A stretch of 38,393 bases of DNA, from contig JAHFGX010000012.1 in NCBI GenBank assembly GCA_023247215.1, forward strand, positions 1-38,393. Direction: 5' to 3'. Numbering within the stretch: position 1 is the stretch's first letter; each line of letters opens with the position of its first letter. Shown here piece by piece: positions 10,945 through 20,472 of this stretch. The DNA comes from Candidatus Omnitrophota bacterium (GTDB lineage: Bacteria > Omnitrophota > Gorgyraeia > Aquiviventales > Aquiviventaceae). The position numbers and the translations under genes are program-made. Below the pieces are notes generated by a model, which made no database searches, was not told the origin of the DNA, and saw only the letters and a program-made list of their open reading frames with translations.

Positions 10945-12777
10945 ATGTGTGGCATTGTCGGGTACGTCGGGAAATCCCCGGTGGTCAGCACGGTGCTGGA
11001 CAGCTTGCGCCGGCTCGAATATCGCGGGTACGATTCCGCCGGGATCGCCGTCTTCAACGGCCACGGCATCCAGGTGCGCAAGCGCACCGGCAAGCTCAAG
11101 GAGCTGGCCGCATCGCTGCAGCACCAGCCGCTGGAGGGCCGCCTGGCTGTCGGGCATACCCGGTGGGCGACGCACGGCGAGCCGACCGAATTGAACGCGC
11201 ATCCCCATACGGACTGCCGGGGCGAGCTGGCGCTGGTGCATAACGGCATCATTGAGAACTATGCCCAGCTCAAGGCGTCGCTGCTGGCGCGCGGCCACCG
11301 GTTCCGATCCCAGACCGACACGGAAGTGATCATTCATCTCGTTGAAGAGTATGCCAAGCGGCTTCCCTTGCCCGTCGCCTTCCGGCGCACCCTCCAGGAC
11401 CTGCGCGGTTCGTACGCGGTCTGCCTCCTCGCCGCGTCGGACCCCAAGCGGCTCTACGGCGCGCGCTGCGGCAGCCCCCTCGTGGTTGGCCTCGGCCGCG
11501 GCGAAACCTTCCTCGCCAGCGACGTGCCGGCGGTGCTGGCGCGGACCCGGAAGGTGCTCTACCTCAACGACCAGGAGGCGGTGGAGATCAGCGCCGAGGG
11601 CGCGCGGGTGACGACGCTGGAAGGCAAGCCGGTGGCCCGCAAACCGTCGCTGGTGGCCTGGGACGTGGCCTCCGCGCAGAAGGACGGCCATGCGCATTTC
11701 ATGCTCAAGGAAATCCACGAGCAGCCCGCCACGATTGAGCAGACGCTGACCGGCCGCCTCGGCCGCGCGCAGATCACGTTTGACCGGCGCACGAACGCGT
11801 TCCTGAAGGAGCTGAGCCGGGCCGAGCGGCTCATCCTCATCGGCTGCGGCACCGCCTACCATGCCGGGCTGGTGGGCGAGTACATGCTGGAAGAGGTGGC
11901 GAAGATCCCGGTGGACGTGGACGTGGCCAGCGAGTTCCGCTACCGCGGCCCGATGCTCGACCGCAACACGACGGTGGTGGCGATCACGCAGTCCGGCGAG
12001 ACGGCCGACACGCTCGCGGGCGTCAAGCTGGCCAAAGAACAGGGCGCGAAAGTGCTCGCCATCTGCAACGTGATGGGCTCGTCCATCGCCCGGCAGGCCG
12101 ACGCGGTGCTCTACACGCACGCCGGGCCGGAAATCGCCGTGGCGTCCACCAAAGCGTACACCTCGCAACTGACGGCGCTGTGCCTGCTGACGCTGTCGCT
12201 GGGCAAGTTGCGCGGCGCGATCCCTGCTGCGGCCTGGCGGCGTTACCTCGCGGGGTTGCAGGAGGTGCCGGAGCTGGTGCGGCGCGCCCTTCGGGTGGAG
12301 CCGGCGGTCAAGCGGGCCGCGCAGCGCTACGCCTCAGCCCGCGACTTCTATTACTTGGGGCGCCGCTACAACTACCCCAGCGCGCTTGAAGGGGCGCTGA
12401 AGCTCAAGGAGATCTGCCCGCTGATCCACGCCGAGGGATATGCGGCCGGCGAGATGAAGCATGGGCCGATTTCGCTGATCCGGCGCGGCTGGCCGGTCGT
12501 CTTCCTGGCGACCGAGTCGCCGGTCTACGACAAAGTCGCCTCAAACATCGAGGAAGTCCGCGCGCGCAAAGGGGAGTGCATCGTCATCGCCTCCGAAGGC
12601 GACCGCAACATCCGCCGCCATGCCGACGCCCTGATTTTCGTCCCCCGGACGGAGGAGCTGTTCTCTCCCATCGTCAATGCGGTGCCGCTGCAGCTCTTCG
12701 CCTATCACGTGGCGCGGGCGAACCGATGCGACATTGACCAGCCGCCGAACCTCGCCAAAAGCGTCACGGTCGAATAG
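10945..12777 (+). CDS. glmS: Glutamine-fructose-6-phosphate aminotransferase
   Basis: GlmS makes glucosamine-6-phosphate from fructose-6-phosphate and glutamine, the entry step to UDP-GlcNAc for peptidoglycan and lipid A. The 610-residue protein starts MCGIVGYVG; Cys2 becomes the N-terminal nucleophile of the glutaminase domain after Met removal. The C-terminal half has two SIS sugar-isomerase domains, with the motifs ITQSGETADT and GEMKHGPISLI, and the family C-terminus ends LAKSVTVE. Length matches E. coli (609). Only 15 bases separate it from nagA, so there is no room for a glmS ribozyme. It supplies the pathway used by lpxA three genes on. Confidence 0.96.
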   Translation: MCGIVGYVGKSPVVSTVLDSLRRLEYRGYDSAGIAVFNGHGIQVRKRTGKLKELAASLQHQPLEGRLAVGHTRWATHGEPTELNAHPHTDCRGELALVHNGIIENYAQLKASLLARGHRFRSQTDTEVIIHLVEEYAKRLPLPVAFRRTLQDLRGSYAVCLLAASDPKRLYGARCGSPLVVGLGRGETFLASDVPAVLARTRKVLYLNDQEAVEISAEGARVTTLEGKPVARKPSLVAWDVASAQKDGHAHFMLKEIHEQPATIEQTLTGRLGRAQITFDRRTNAFLKELSRAERLILIGCGTAYHAGLVGEYMLEEVAKIPVDVDVASEFRYRGPMLDRNTTVVAITQSGETADTLAGVKLAKEQGAKVLAICNVMGSSIARQADAVLYTHAGPEIAVASTKAYTSQLTALCLLTLSLGKLRGAIPAAAWRRYLAGLQEVPELVRRALRVEPAVKRAAQRYASARDFYYLGRRYNYPSALEGALKLKEICPLIHAEGYAAGEMKHGPISLIRRGWPVVFLATESPVYDKVASNIEEVRARKGECIVIASEGDRNIRRHADALIFVPRTEELFSPIVNAVPLQLFAYHVARANRCDIDQPPNLAKSVTVE

Positions 12778-12788
12778 CCGAGGGGACG

Positions 12789-13481
12789 ATGGCCGGCACG
12801 CTCTCCGTGGTGGCGACGCCGATTGGCAACCTGCAGGACATTACGCTGCGGGCGCTGGAGACGCTGAAAGCGGCATCGGTCATCGCCTGCGAAGACACGC
12901 GGCAGACCGGCAAGCTGCTGAACCATTACGGGATCCGCACGCCGCTCGTCAGCCTCCACGATCATAACGAGCGGCAGCGCGCGCCGCAGCTCATCGCACA
13001 GCTCAAGTCCGGGCAATCCATCGCGCTGGTCTCCGACGGCGGCACGCCGCTGGTTTCCGATCCAGGCTGGCTGGTGGTCCGCCAGGCGATTGATGCCGGC
13101 ATCACGGTGTCGTGGATTCCTGGGCCCTCGGCGCTGATCGGCGCGCTGGTGCTGTCAGGCTTGCCGGTGGAGCGGTTCATTTTTGAAGGGTTCTTGCCGG
13201 TCACCAGCGGCCGGCGGCGAGCGCGGTTTGAGGCGCTGAAGCACGAAGCGCGCACCGTGGTGCTGTACGAATCGCCGCACCGCCTCCTCAAGACGTTGAA
13301 CGAAATTCGGGACGTCATCGGCGACGTCCCGGCGGCGTGCGCCCGCGAGCTGACGAAGCTGTTCGAGGACGTCCGGCGCGGCCGCATCAGCGAGCTGATC
13401 GCGCACTTCGAGCAGAAGGCGCCGAAAGGCGAATTCGTAATCGTGCTCTCGTCTCGGAATCTCGGGAACGGCGATGAATAA
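12789..13481 (+). CDS. rsmI: 16S rRNA (cytidine(1402)-2'-O)-methyltransferase
   Basis: RsmI methylates the 2'-oxygen of C1402 in the decoding centre of 16S rRNA, using S-adenosylmethionine. The 230-residue product shows the family's opening VVATPIGNLQDITLRALETLK, the ACEDTR motif, the SAM-site segment LVSDGGTPLVSDPG and the PGPSALIGAL loop. It ends slightly short of E. coli RsmI (286), mainly at the C-terminus, as in many non-proteobacterial versions. AGGGG precedes the ATG. Its stop overlaps the lpxA start by eight bases, so lpxA is probably translationally coupled to it. Confidence 0.93.
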   Translation: MAGTLSVVATPIGNLQDITLRALETLKAASVIACEDTRQTGKLLNHYGIRTPLVSLHDHNERQRAPQLIAQLKSGQSIALVSDGGTPLVSDPGWLVVRQAIDAGITVSWIPGPSALIGALVLSGLPVERFIFEGFLPVTSGRRRARFEALKHEARTVVLYESPHRLLKTLNEIRDVIGDVPAACARELTKLFEDVRRGRISELIAHFEQKAPKGEFVIVLSSRNLGNGDE

Positions 13482-14328
13482 CATCCATCCCAGCGCGGTC
13501 ATCGGAAAGCGCGTCCAGCTCGGCGAGGAGAACTCCGTCGGGCCGGGGTGCGTCATCGAGGACGGCGCGGTGCTGGGCTCCCGCAACCGACTCTGGATGA
13601 ACGTCTACGTCGGGCCCGGGACCACGCTCGGCGATGAGAACCAGATCCACATGGGCGCGGTGATCGGGCATGCGCCGCAGGACCTGGCCTTTACTGACGA
13701 GCCCAGTTTCACCAAGATCGGCCACCGCAACACGATCCGGGAATACGTCACGATCCACCGCGGCACCAAGCCCGGCTCGACGACGGTGCTGGGCGACGAT
13801 AACTTTCTGATGGCCAATGCCCACGTGGCGCACAACTGCCGCCTCGGCAGCAAGGTCGTCTTCGCCAATCTGGCCACGCTTGCCGGCCACTGTGTCGTCG
13901 AGGACGGCGCGTTTCTCTCGGGCTTCGTGGTGCTGCACCAGTTCGTGCGGGTGGGACGGCTGGCGATGCTGAGCGGCCTCTCGGCCGCGAACAAGGACGT
14001 GCCGCCCTACATGCTCTGCGGCGGCCGGCCCGCGGTCGTCCAGGGGATCAACGTGGTGGGGCTGCGTCGGGCCGGCGTGTCCGCCCCGGTGCGCCAGGAG
14101 GTCAAGCAGGCGTACAAGCTGCTCTACCGCTCCGGACTGAACGTGCCGAACGCGCTGGAGGCCATTGAGGGGGCGTGCCAATCCGACGAGGCCAAGCACC
14201 TGGTCGCGTTTGTCCGCGCCTCTGAGCGCGGCATCTGCGCCGGGATTTCTCAGGACGCCGAGGATGCGGAAGCCGGCGAGTCCATCTTGCCGCGCAAACT
14301 CCATCCACAACCAGAGGAGGCGCGATGA
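13474..14328 (+). CDS. lpxA: UDP-N-acetylglucosamine acyltransferase LpxA
   Basis: LpxA transfers a hydroxyacyl chain from acyl carrier protein to UDP-GlcNAc, the first step of lipid A synthesis in the cytoplasm. The 284-residue protein is a left-handed beta-helix made of hexapeptide repeats (IHPSAVIG, VGPGCVIEDG and so on). It has TIHRGT (93-98) and the active-site segment NAHVAHNC; His120 corresponds to the catalytic His125 of E. coli and His117 to His122. The downstream HQFVRVG and DVPPYMLCGG also match. A charged tail (about 258-284) goes beyond the core. The gene implies a lipopolysaccharide-bearing outer membrane. Its stop overlaps the next gene's start as ATGA, tying the secreted protein at 14325 to the same operon. 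Confidence 0.96.
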   Translation: MNNIHPSAVIGKRVQLGEENSVGPGCVIEDGAVLGSRNRLWMNVYVGPGTTLGDENQIHMGAVIGHAPQDLAFTDEPSFTKIGHRNTIREYVTIHRGTKPGSTTVLGDDNFLMANAHVAHNCRLGSKVVFANLATLAGHCVVEDGAFLSGFVVLHQFVRVGRLAMLSGLSAANKDVPPYMLCGGRPAVVQGINVVGLRRAGVSAPVRQEVKQAYKLLYRSGLNVPNALEAIEGACQSDEAKHLVAFVRASERGICAGISQDAEDAEAGESILPRKLHPQPEEAR

Positions 14329-15296
14329 GAGAGACGAAGGTGACGTGGTGGATGGTCCTGATCGTGCTCTTGGGCGTGGCGATCTACGCCCTCGCGGAAG
14401 ACCTCACCCTTACCACCTACTACCCCTCCCCCCGCGGGGTCTATAAGGAACTGCGGGCGAGCGAGTCGGTGGCCATCGGCGCCACCCGGGGGCCCTGGCA
14501 ACCCGGCAGCTCCCCCCTGCCGGCCCATCGGCTGCTGGTGGCAGGCCAGGGGGTCAACCGGGTGGATCAGCTTACCTGCCCGGCCGGCACAGACTGGTAC
14601 AACGAGGATAGCAGCGGCTTCGTGGATGACGGGGAGTGTAAGCCCACCGTCCTCGTCACCCCCACCGGCCAGGTGGGGATCGGCACGACGAGTCCCAACA
14701 CGGCCCTGGACCTGGCGGGGGCGCTCTCCGTGCGCGGCATGGCCGCCCCGGCCGTGGCGCCCTCCGGGCAAGGCCGGCTCTATTTTGACGCTTCGGCGAA
14801 CAAGTTTCAGGTCTCAGAACATGGCGGGGCGTACCGAAACCTTGGCGGGACGTCCTGGCAATCGTGGACACTGGTGGGATCCTATAACGCGACGTTGAAT
14901 AGTTGCCTTGGCATCAACTGTGATACGGGAATTGCGATTCCTGACGATAAAGAGGTCTTCTATGCGGTTGTCAGCGCGGGAGATGAAATCGCGCTGGCGG
15001 CCCCTGCGATTCCCGCCTATGCCTTGCAGGGGGGATCCAATGGCTCTCTGTATGCGGGGACGTGTTTGTATTTTCACCCTGGGCTAACGCCAAACGATCG
15101 CGATCATCACTGTGGGATCAGCTATGATCTCTACTCGGTCACAGGCACCGTGGACGTAGTGCAGCAGAACTCTGCTGGAAGCGGGCATGCGTGCACGCTC
15201 GCCTTTAATGGTTCGCCAAAGACTCTGACTGTGCGGATGAGCCGGTACAGCAGCGCCTATAACGTGGATTGCTTCGTGGCGGTGTGGCAGCGTTGA
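14325..15296 (+). CDS. Secreted protein with EF-hand-like loop and tail-fibre-type motif
   Basis: A 323-residue protein of no firmly known function. The N-terminus has a hydrophobic stretch (about 8-21) and an A-L-A cleavage site (22-24), so it is probably exported by Sec. The mature protein begins EDLTLTTYYPSPRGVYKELR. Cys85 and Cys105 bracket CPAG-DWYNEDSSGFVDDGEC, whose residues 93-104 fit a 12-residue EF-hand loop pattern. GQVGIGTTSP (115-124) is a motif common in phage tail-fibre and surface-adhesin stalks, and LDLAGALSVRG follows. The C-terminal half (about 170-323) is Ser/Gly-rich, with four further cysteines. AGAGGAGG precedes the ATG, and translation is coupled to lpxA by ATGA. The paralogue at 15361 shares the first 44 residues closely. 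It is most likely a surface or pilus-like fibre component. Confidence 0.8.
   Translation: MRETKVTWWMVLIVLLGVAIYALAEDLTLTTYYPSPRGVYKELRASESVAIGATRGPWQPGSSPLPAHRLLVAGQGVNRVDQLTCPAGTDWYNEDSSGFVDDGECKPTVLVTPTGQVGIGTTSPNTALDLAGALSVRGMAAPAVAPSGQGRLYFDASANKFQVSEHGGAYRNLGGTSWQSWTLVGSYNATLNSCLGINCDTGIAIPDDKEVFYAVVSAGDEIALAAPAIPAYALQGGSNGSLYAGTCLYFHPGLTPNDRDHHCGISYDLYSVTGTVDVVQQNSAGSGHACTLAFNGSPKTLTVRMSRYSSAYNVDCFVAVWQR
14412..14444 (+). repeat. 33-base exact duplicate, copy 1
   Basis: The bases encoding TTYYPSPRGVY are identical, including third codon positions, to 15445-15477 in the next gene. The surrounding codons differ more. Confidence 0.85.
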
Positions 15297-15360
15297 AATG
15301 GTCCGGAACCCCCATTCCACAAAAGTGTAAGGAGTGTACAGGTAACGGAGGGAAGCGCGA

Positions 15361-16287
15361 ATGACTCGCAACGTGTCTGGCTGGTTCGTCGTCGTGGTGC
15401 TCCTGGGTGTGGCGATCTATGCCGTGGCCGAAGACTTCACCTTGACCACCTACTACCCCTCCCCCCGCGGGGTCTATCAGGAGCTGCGGGTCGCGCAGCG
15501 CCTTGCCCTGGGCACCGGGGTGCCGCCGGCCCGCCTGACGGTGACCGGCCCGGCCACCAATCCCACCGGCGGCGTCTGTCCGGCCGGCTCTGACTGGTAC
15601 AACGAGGATGGGGATGGCACGGTGGATGCGGGGGAGTGCAAGGTGACCGGCCTAGTGCTCACGGATGCGGGGAGTCTGGGCCTGGGCACCAAGAACCCCT
15701 TCCCCCGCCTGAGCGTCATCGGCCCAACCACCAACCCCGTCAGCGGCACCTGTCCCGCGGGCTATGACTGGTACGATGAGAATGGCAATGCCATCCTGGA
15801 GGCCGGGGAGTGCAAGCAGATGGCCCTGCGCGTGACGGAGACCGGCCAAGTCGGCATCGGGAAGTCGAGCCCGGCCGAGCGGCTGGAGGTCAACGGCAAT
15901 ATCAAGCTCTCGGGGGCGACGCCAACCTCGCGCATCATGAACGTGGCCGATCCGCGCGTCTCGCCCACCGGCGACTACGATGTCGCCACCAAAGCCTACG
16001 TGGATGCGGCGGCGGGGGGCGGAGGCGCCGTGCTGACGCTGATCGGGGCGACGGGCGGGCCCGCCCTAAGTTGTCCTTCCTCGGGGGGATGGTCGGCGGC
16101 TCAAACAGGATACTGGAACTGTCCGATATGTCCTTCCGCAGGCCCGTGCGCAGGAATATGTTTTTGCGGCGCCGATGGCAACTATACCTTTGGAACGAGC
16201 GACGGGGACAACCAGGGGTATAAGGGGTACTACTCCGACTACAGCAATGATTTGCACTACATACGATGCACCGTCTGCGTGAAGTAG
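15361..16287 (+). CDS. Secreted paralogue with two EF-hand-like loops
   Basis: A 308-residue paralogue of the preceding product. A signal peptide with an A-V-A cleavage site (21-23) is followed by EDFTLTTYYPSPRGVYQELR. Two Cys-bracketed loops follow. C73...C93 holds NEDGDGTVDAGE (81-92), a textbook EF-hand loop pattern (N-x-D-x-D-G-x-V-D-x-x-E). C131...C151 holds the degenerate DENGNAILEAGE (139-150). GQVGIGKSSPAERLEVNG (162-179) and YDVATKAYVDA (206-216) are tail-fibre-type motifs. The C-terminus is Cys-rich (238, 254, 257, 263, 267, 269, 303, 306), suggesting disulfides. GGAGGG precedes the ATG. There are 64 bases between the two genes and no obvious promoter. Its function is unknown; a calcium-stabilised surface fibre is the simplest reading. 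Confidence 0.8.
   Translation: MTRNVSGWFVVVVLLGVAIYAVAEDFTLTTYYPSPRGVYQELRVAQRLALGTGVPPARLTVTGPATNPTGGVCPAGSDWYNEDGDGTVDAGECKVTGLVLTDAGSLGLGTKNPFPRLSVIGPTTNPVSGTCPAGYDWYDENGNAILEAGECKQMALRVTETGQVGIGKSSPAERLEVNGNIKLSGATPTSRIMNVADPRVSPTGDYDVATKAYVDAAAGGGGAVLTLIGATGGPALSCPSSGGWSAAQTGYWNCPICPSAGPCAGICFCGADGNYTFGTSDGDNQGYKGYYSDYSNDLHYIRCTVCVK
15445..15477 (+). repeat. 33-base exact duplicate, copy 2
   Basis: Identical to 14412-14444. It lies in the second secreted-protein gene and encodes the same TTYYPSPRGVY segment. Confidence 0.85.
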
Positions 16288-16304
16288 CCCAACAGTAGCC
16301 CAAC
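16283..16304 (+). repeat. Tandem 11-base duplication
   Basis: AGTAGCCCAAC occurs twice in a row (16283-16293, 16294-16304), starting over the stop codon of the secreted paralogue and ending just before the pyr promoter. Confidence 0.8.
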
Positions 16305-16309
16305 GATCC

Positions 16310-16338
16310 TTGACGGCTCAGAATTTTTAAGCTATAGT
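16310..16338 (+). promoter_or_regulatory. pyr operon promoter
   Basis: TTGACG (16310-16315), 17-base spacer, TATAGT (16333-16338). The predicted start is about 16345, eight bases before the PyrR hairpin. The leader to the pyrR ATG is about 130 bases. Confidence 0.85.
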
Positions 16339-16352
16339 AGGACAGTTAGCCA

Positions 16353-18027
<1,675 letters not shown>

Positions 18028-18031
<4 letters not shown>

Positions 18032-19320
18032 GCGGCGCGAACCTGCTGATCTCAGGCGGCACCGTCGTGGACCCGGCGGCGAAGCGCGAGGTCCGCGCCG
18101 ACGTGCTCATCCAGGACGGCCGGATCCGCGACATTCAGCCGACGATCGCCTCCTCGAACGGCCTGCGCCGCATGGATGCGGCCGGCAAGCTGATCCTGCC
18201 GGGTTTCGTGGACCTGCACGTCCACTTCCGCCAGCCGGGCCGGGAAGACAAAGAAACGGTGGAGACCGGTTCCCAGGCGGCGGTGCGCGGCGGGTTCGTG
18301 GCCGCCTGCCCGATGCCCAACACCTCCCCGGTGATGGACCATCGCGGCGCAGTGGAGTGGGTGCGGCAGGAGGGCCAGCGCGTGGGCCTGATTGACGTGC
18401 GGCCGGTGGGCGCCCTCACGCGGGGGCAGCAAGGCGCGGAGCTGACCGATTTCGGCGAGCTGTTCGACGCCGGCTGCGTGGCGCTGTCCGACGACGGCAA
18501 GCCGCTCTTGAACAGCCTGCTCATGCGCCGCGCGCTCGAGTATGCGCGGGTGTTCGATCGGCCGGTCATCCAGCACGCGGAGGACACCTGCTTGAGCAGC
18601 GGCGGGGTGATGCACGAAGGGCTGGTGGCGACCACGCTGGGGTTGCGCGGGGCGCCGGCGGAGTCCGAGACGGTAATCATCGCCCGGGACCTGGCGCTGG
18701 CGGAGCGGACCGGCGGATGGCTGCACGTGGCGCATCTCTCCAGCGCGCGCTCCGTGGAGCTGATCCGGCAGGCCAAGCGCCGGGGCGTCCGCGTCACCTG
18801 CGAGGTGACCCCCCATCATCTCTCGTTGACCGAGGAGGCCGTGCGCGGCTTCAATACGCTGGCCAAGGTCAATCCCCCGCTGCGGACCGAGCAGGACCGG
18901 CTCGGCCTCATCGAGGGGCTCAAGGACGGCACGATTGACTGCATCGCCACCGACCACGCGCCGCATACGGCGTGGGAGAAGGACGCGGATTTTGACTCAG
19001 CGCCCTTCGGCATCGCCGGGCTGGAGACGGCGCTGGGCGTATGCGCGACGGCCCTGATCGGCCCCGGCCATCTGACGTGGAGCCAGTTGGCGGATCGCCT
19101 GGCGGCCGGCCCGGCGCGCATCGCCGGGTTGACGGACCACGGCCTAGCCGCCGGCTGCCCCGCCCACGTGGCCATCGTTGATCCGGCGGCGGCCTGGACC
19201 GTGGACCCGGCGGCGTTCGCCTCCAAAGCCAAGCGCTCGCCCTTCACTGGCCAGCGCCTCACCGGGCGGGTCACGACGGTAATCCGCCACGGCCTGGTGG
19301 TGTGGGACGCCAACGCATGA
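18028..19320 (+). CDS. pyrC: Dihydroorotase (type I)
   Basis: PyrC closes carbamoyl-aspartate into dihydroorotate. It is a 430-residue amidohydrolase with the zinc motif [10 protein letters not shown] (His64, His66), Asp155-Asp156 in ALSDDGKP, His183 in QHAED, His236 in VAHLSS and the catalytic Asp309 in ATDHAPH. The segment around Asp155 resembles the Aquifex type I enzyme, in which an Asp replaces a carboxylated lysine and activity depends on partnership with PyrB. The gene overlaps pyrB by ATGA and is preceded by GAGGAGG; carA follows with the same ATGA overlap. Confidence 0.95.
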
Positions 19321-20468
19321 CGACCACGACGGCCAAGCCGGCCTGGTTGGTGCTGGAAGACGGGACGACATTTCCCGGGCGCTCCTTCGGCGCCGACGGC
19401 GAGCGGTTCGGCGAGGCGGTGTTCAACACCGCCATGACCGGCTACCAGGAGATCCTCACCGATCCCTCGTACAAGGGGCAGATCGTGTGCATGACCTATC
19501 CGCACATCGGCAACTACGGGGTGAATGAGGAGGACGTCGAGTCCCATCGCCCGTGGCTGGAAGGGTTCGTGGTGCGCTCGCTCTCCCCCATTGTCAGCAA
19601 TTTCCGCGCGCAGATGTCGCTCGAGGCCTATCTGCAGCAGCATCAGATCGTGGCCGTGGACCAGGTGGACACCCGCGCGCTGACGCTTCGCCTGCGGCGC
19701 GAGGGCGCGATGAAAGCGGGCCTCTCGACGGTGGAGCCTGATCCGGAGCGCCTGCTGAAGAAAGTGCGCGAGTCGCCCGGCATCGTCGGGGTGGACCTCG
19801 TGCAGTCCGTGACGTGCCGGCAGCCGTACGAATGGCCGGCCGGCGGGACAGCCCCGCTGACGGCGGCGACGAGGGCCGGAGCGTCGTCAGCCAAGTGCCA
19901 CATCGTGGTCGTGGACTACGGGGTGAAATACGGCATCCTGCGGCAACTGGCGGGCCTGGGCTGCTACCTCAGCGTCGTGCCGGCGGCGATGCCCGCCCGC
20001 GGCATCCTGGCCATGAAGCCGGACGGTATCGTGCTCTCCAACGGGCCCGGCGACCCCGCCGCGGTGACCTACGCCATCGCGACGATCCGCGAGCTGGTGG
20101 GTCGCGCGCCCCTGCTGGGCATCTGCCTCGGGCAGCAGCTGCTGGGATTGGCCCTGGGCGGGCGGACCTTCAAGCTCAAGTTCGGGCATCACGGCGCCAA
20201 CCATCCGGTCCAGGACCTGGCGACGGGCAAGGTGGAGATCACGAGCCAGAACCACGGGTTCACCGTTGACCTGGACTCGATCCCGCAGCGGCAGGTGGAG
20301 CTGACCCACGTGAACCTGAACGACCGCACCGTCGAGGGCATGCGGCACCGGCAGCTTCCGATCTTCAGCCTGCAGTATCATCCCGAGGCCAGCCCAGGCC
20401 CGCACGATTCCCGCTACCTGTTCCGCCAGTTTCTTGACGCCGTCGAGGGCGCGTCTCGCTCCGCCTAA
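19317..20468 (+). CDS. carA: Carbamoyl-phosphate synthase small subunit
   Basis: CarA is the glutaminase subunit that supplies ammonia to CarB. The 383-residue protein has the N-terminal CarA domain (FNTAMTGYQEILTDPSYKGQ) and a class I glutamine amidotransferase domain with nucleophile Cys270 in GICLGQQLLG, and His355 and Glu357 in QYHPEAS. I chose ATG 19317, overlapping the pyrC stop, over an in-frame GTG 15 bases upstream. No Shine-Dalgarno is visible, so coupling to pyrC is likely. Its partner carB is separated from it by the endonuclease Q-like gene. Confidence 0.96.
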   Translation: MTTTTAKPAWLVLEDGTTFPGRSFGADGERFGEAVFNTAMTGYQEILTDPSYKGQIVCMTYPHIGNYGVNEEDVESHRPWLEGFVVRSLSPIVSNFRAQMSLEAYLQQHQIVAVDQVDTRALTLRLRREGAMKAGLSTVEPDPERLLKKVRESPGIVGVDLVQSVTCRQPYEWPAGGTAPLTAATRAGASSAKCHIVVVDYGVKYGILRQLAGLGCYLSVVPAAMPARGILAMKPDGIVLSNGPGDPAAVTYAIATIRELVGRAPLLGICLGQQLLGLALGGRTFKLKFGHHGANHPVQDLATGKVEITSQNHGFTVDLDSIPQRQVELTHVNLNDRTVEGMRHRQLPIFSLQYHPEASPGPHDSRYLFRQFLDAVEGASRSA

Positions 20469-20472
20469 CCCG

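Noticed and set aside
14325-16287. Prophage remnant (tail-fibre-like motifs)
   Set aside because: Both proteins have signal peptides, and no phage structural, lysis or integrase genes lie nearby.
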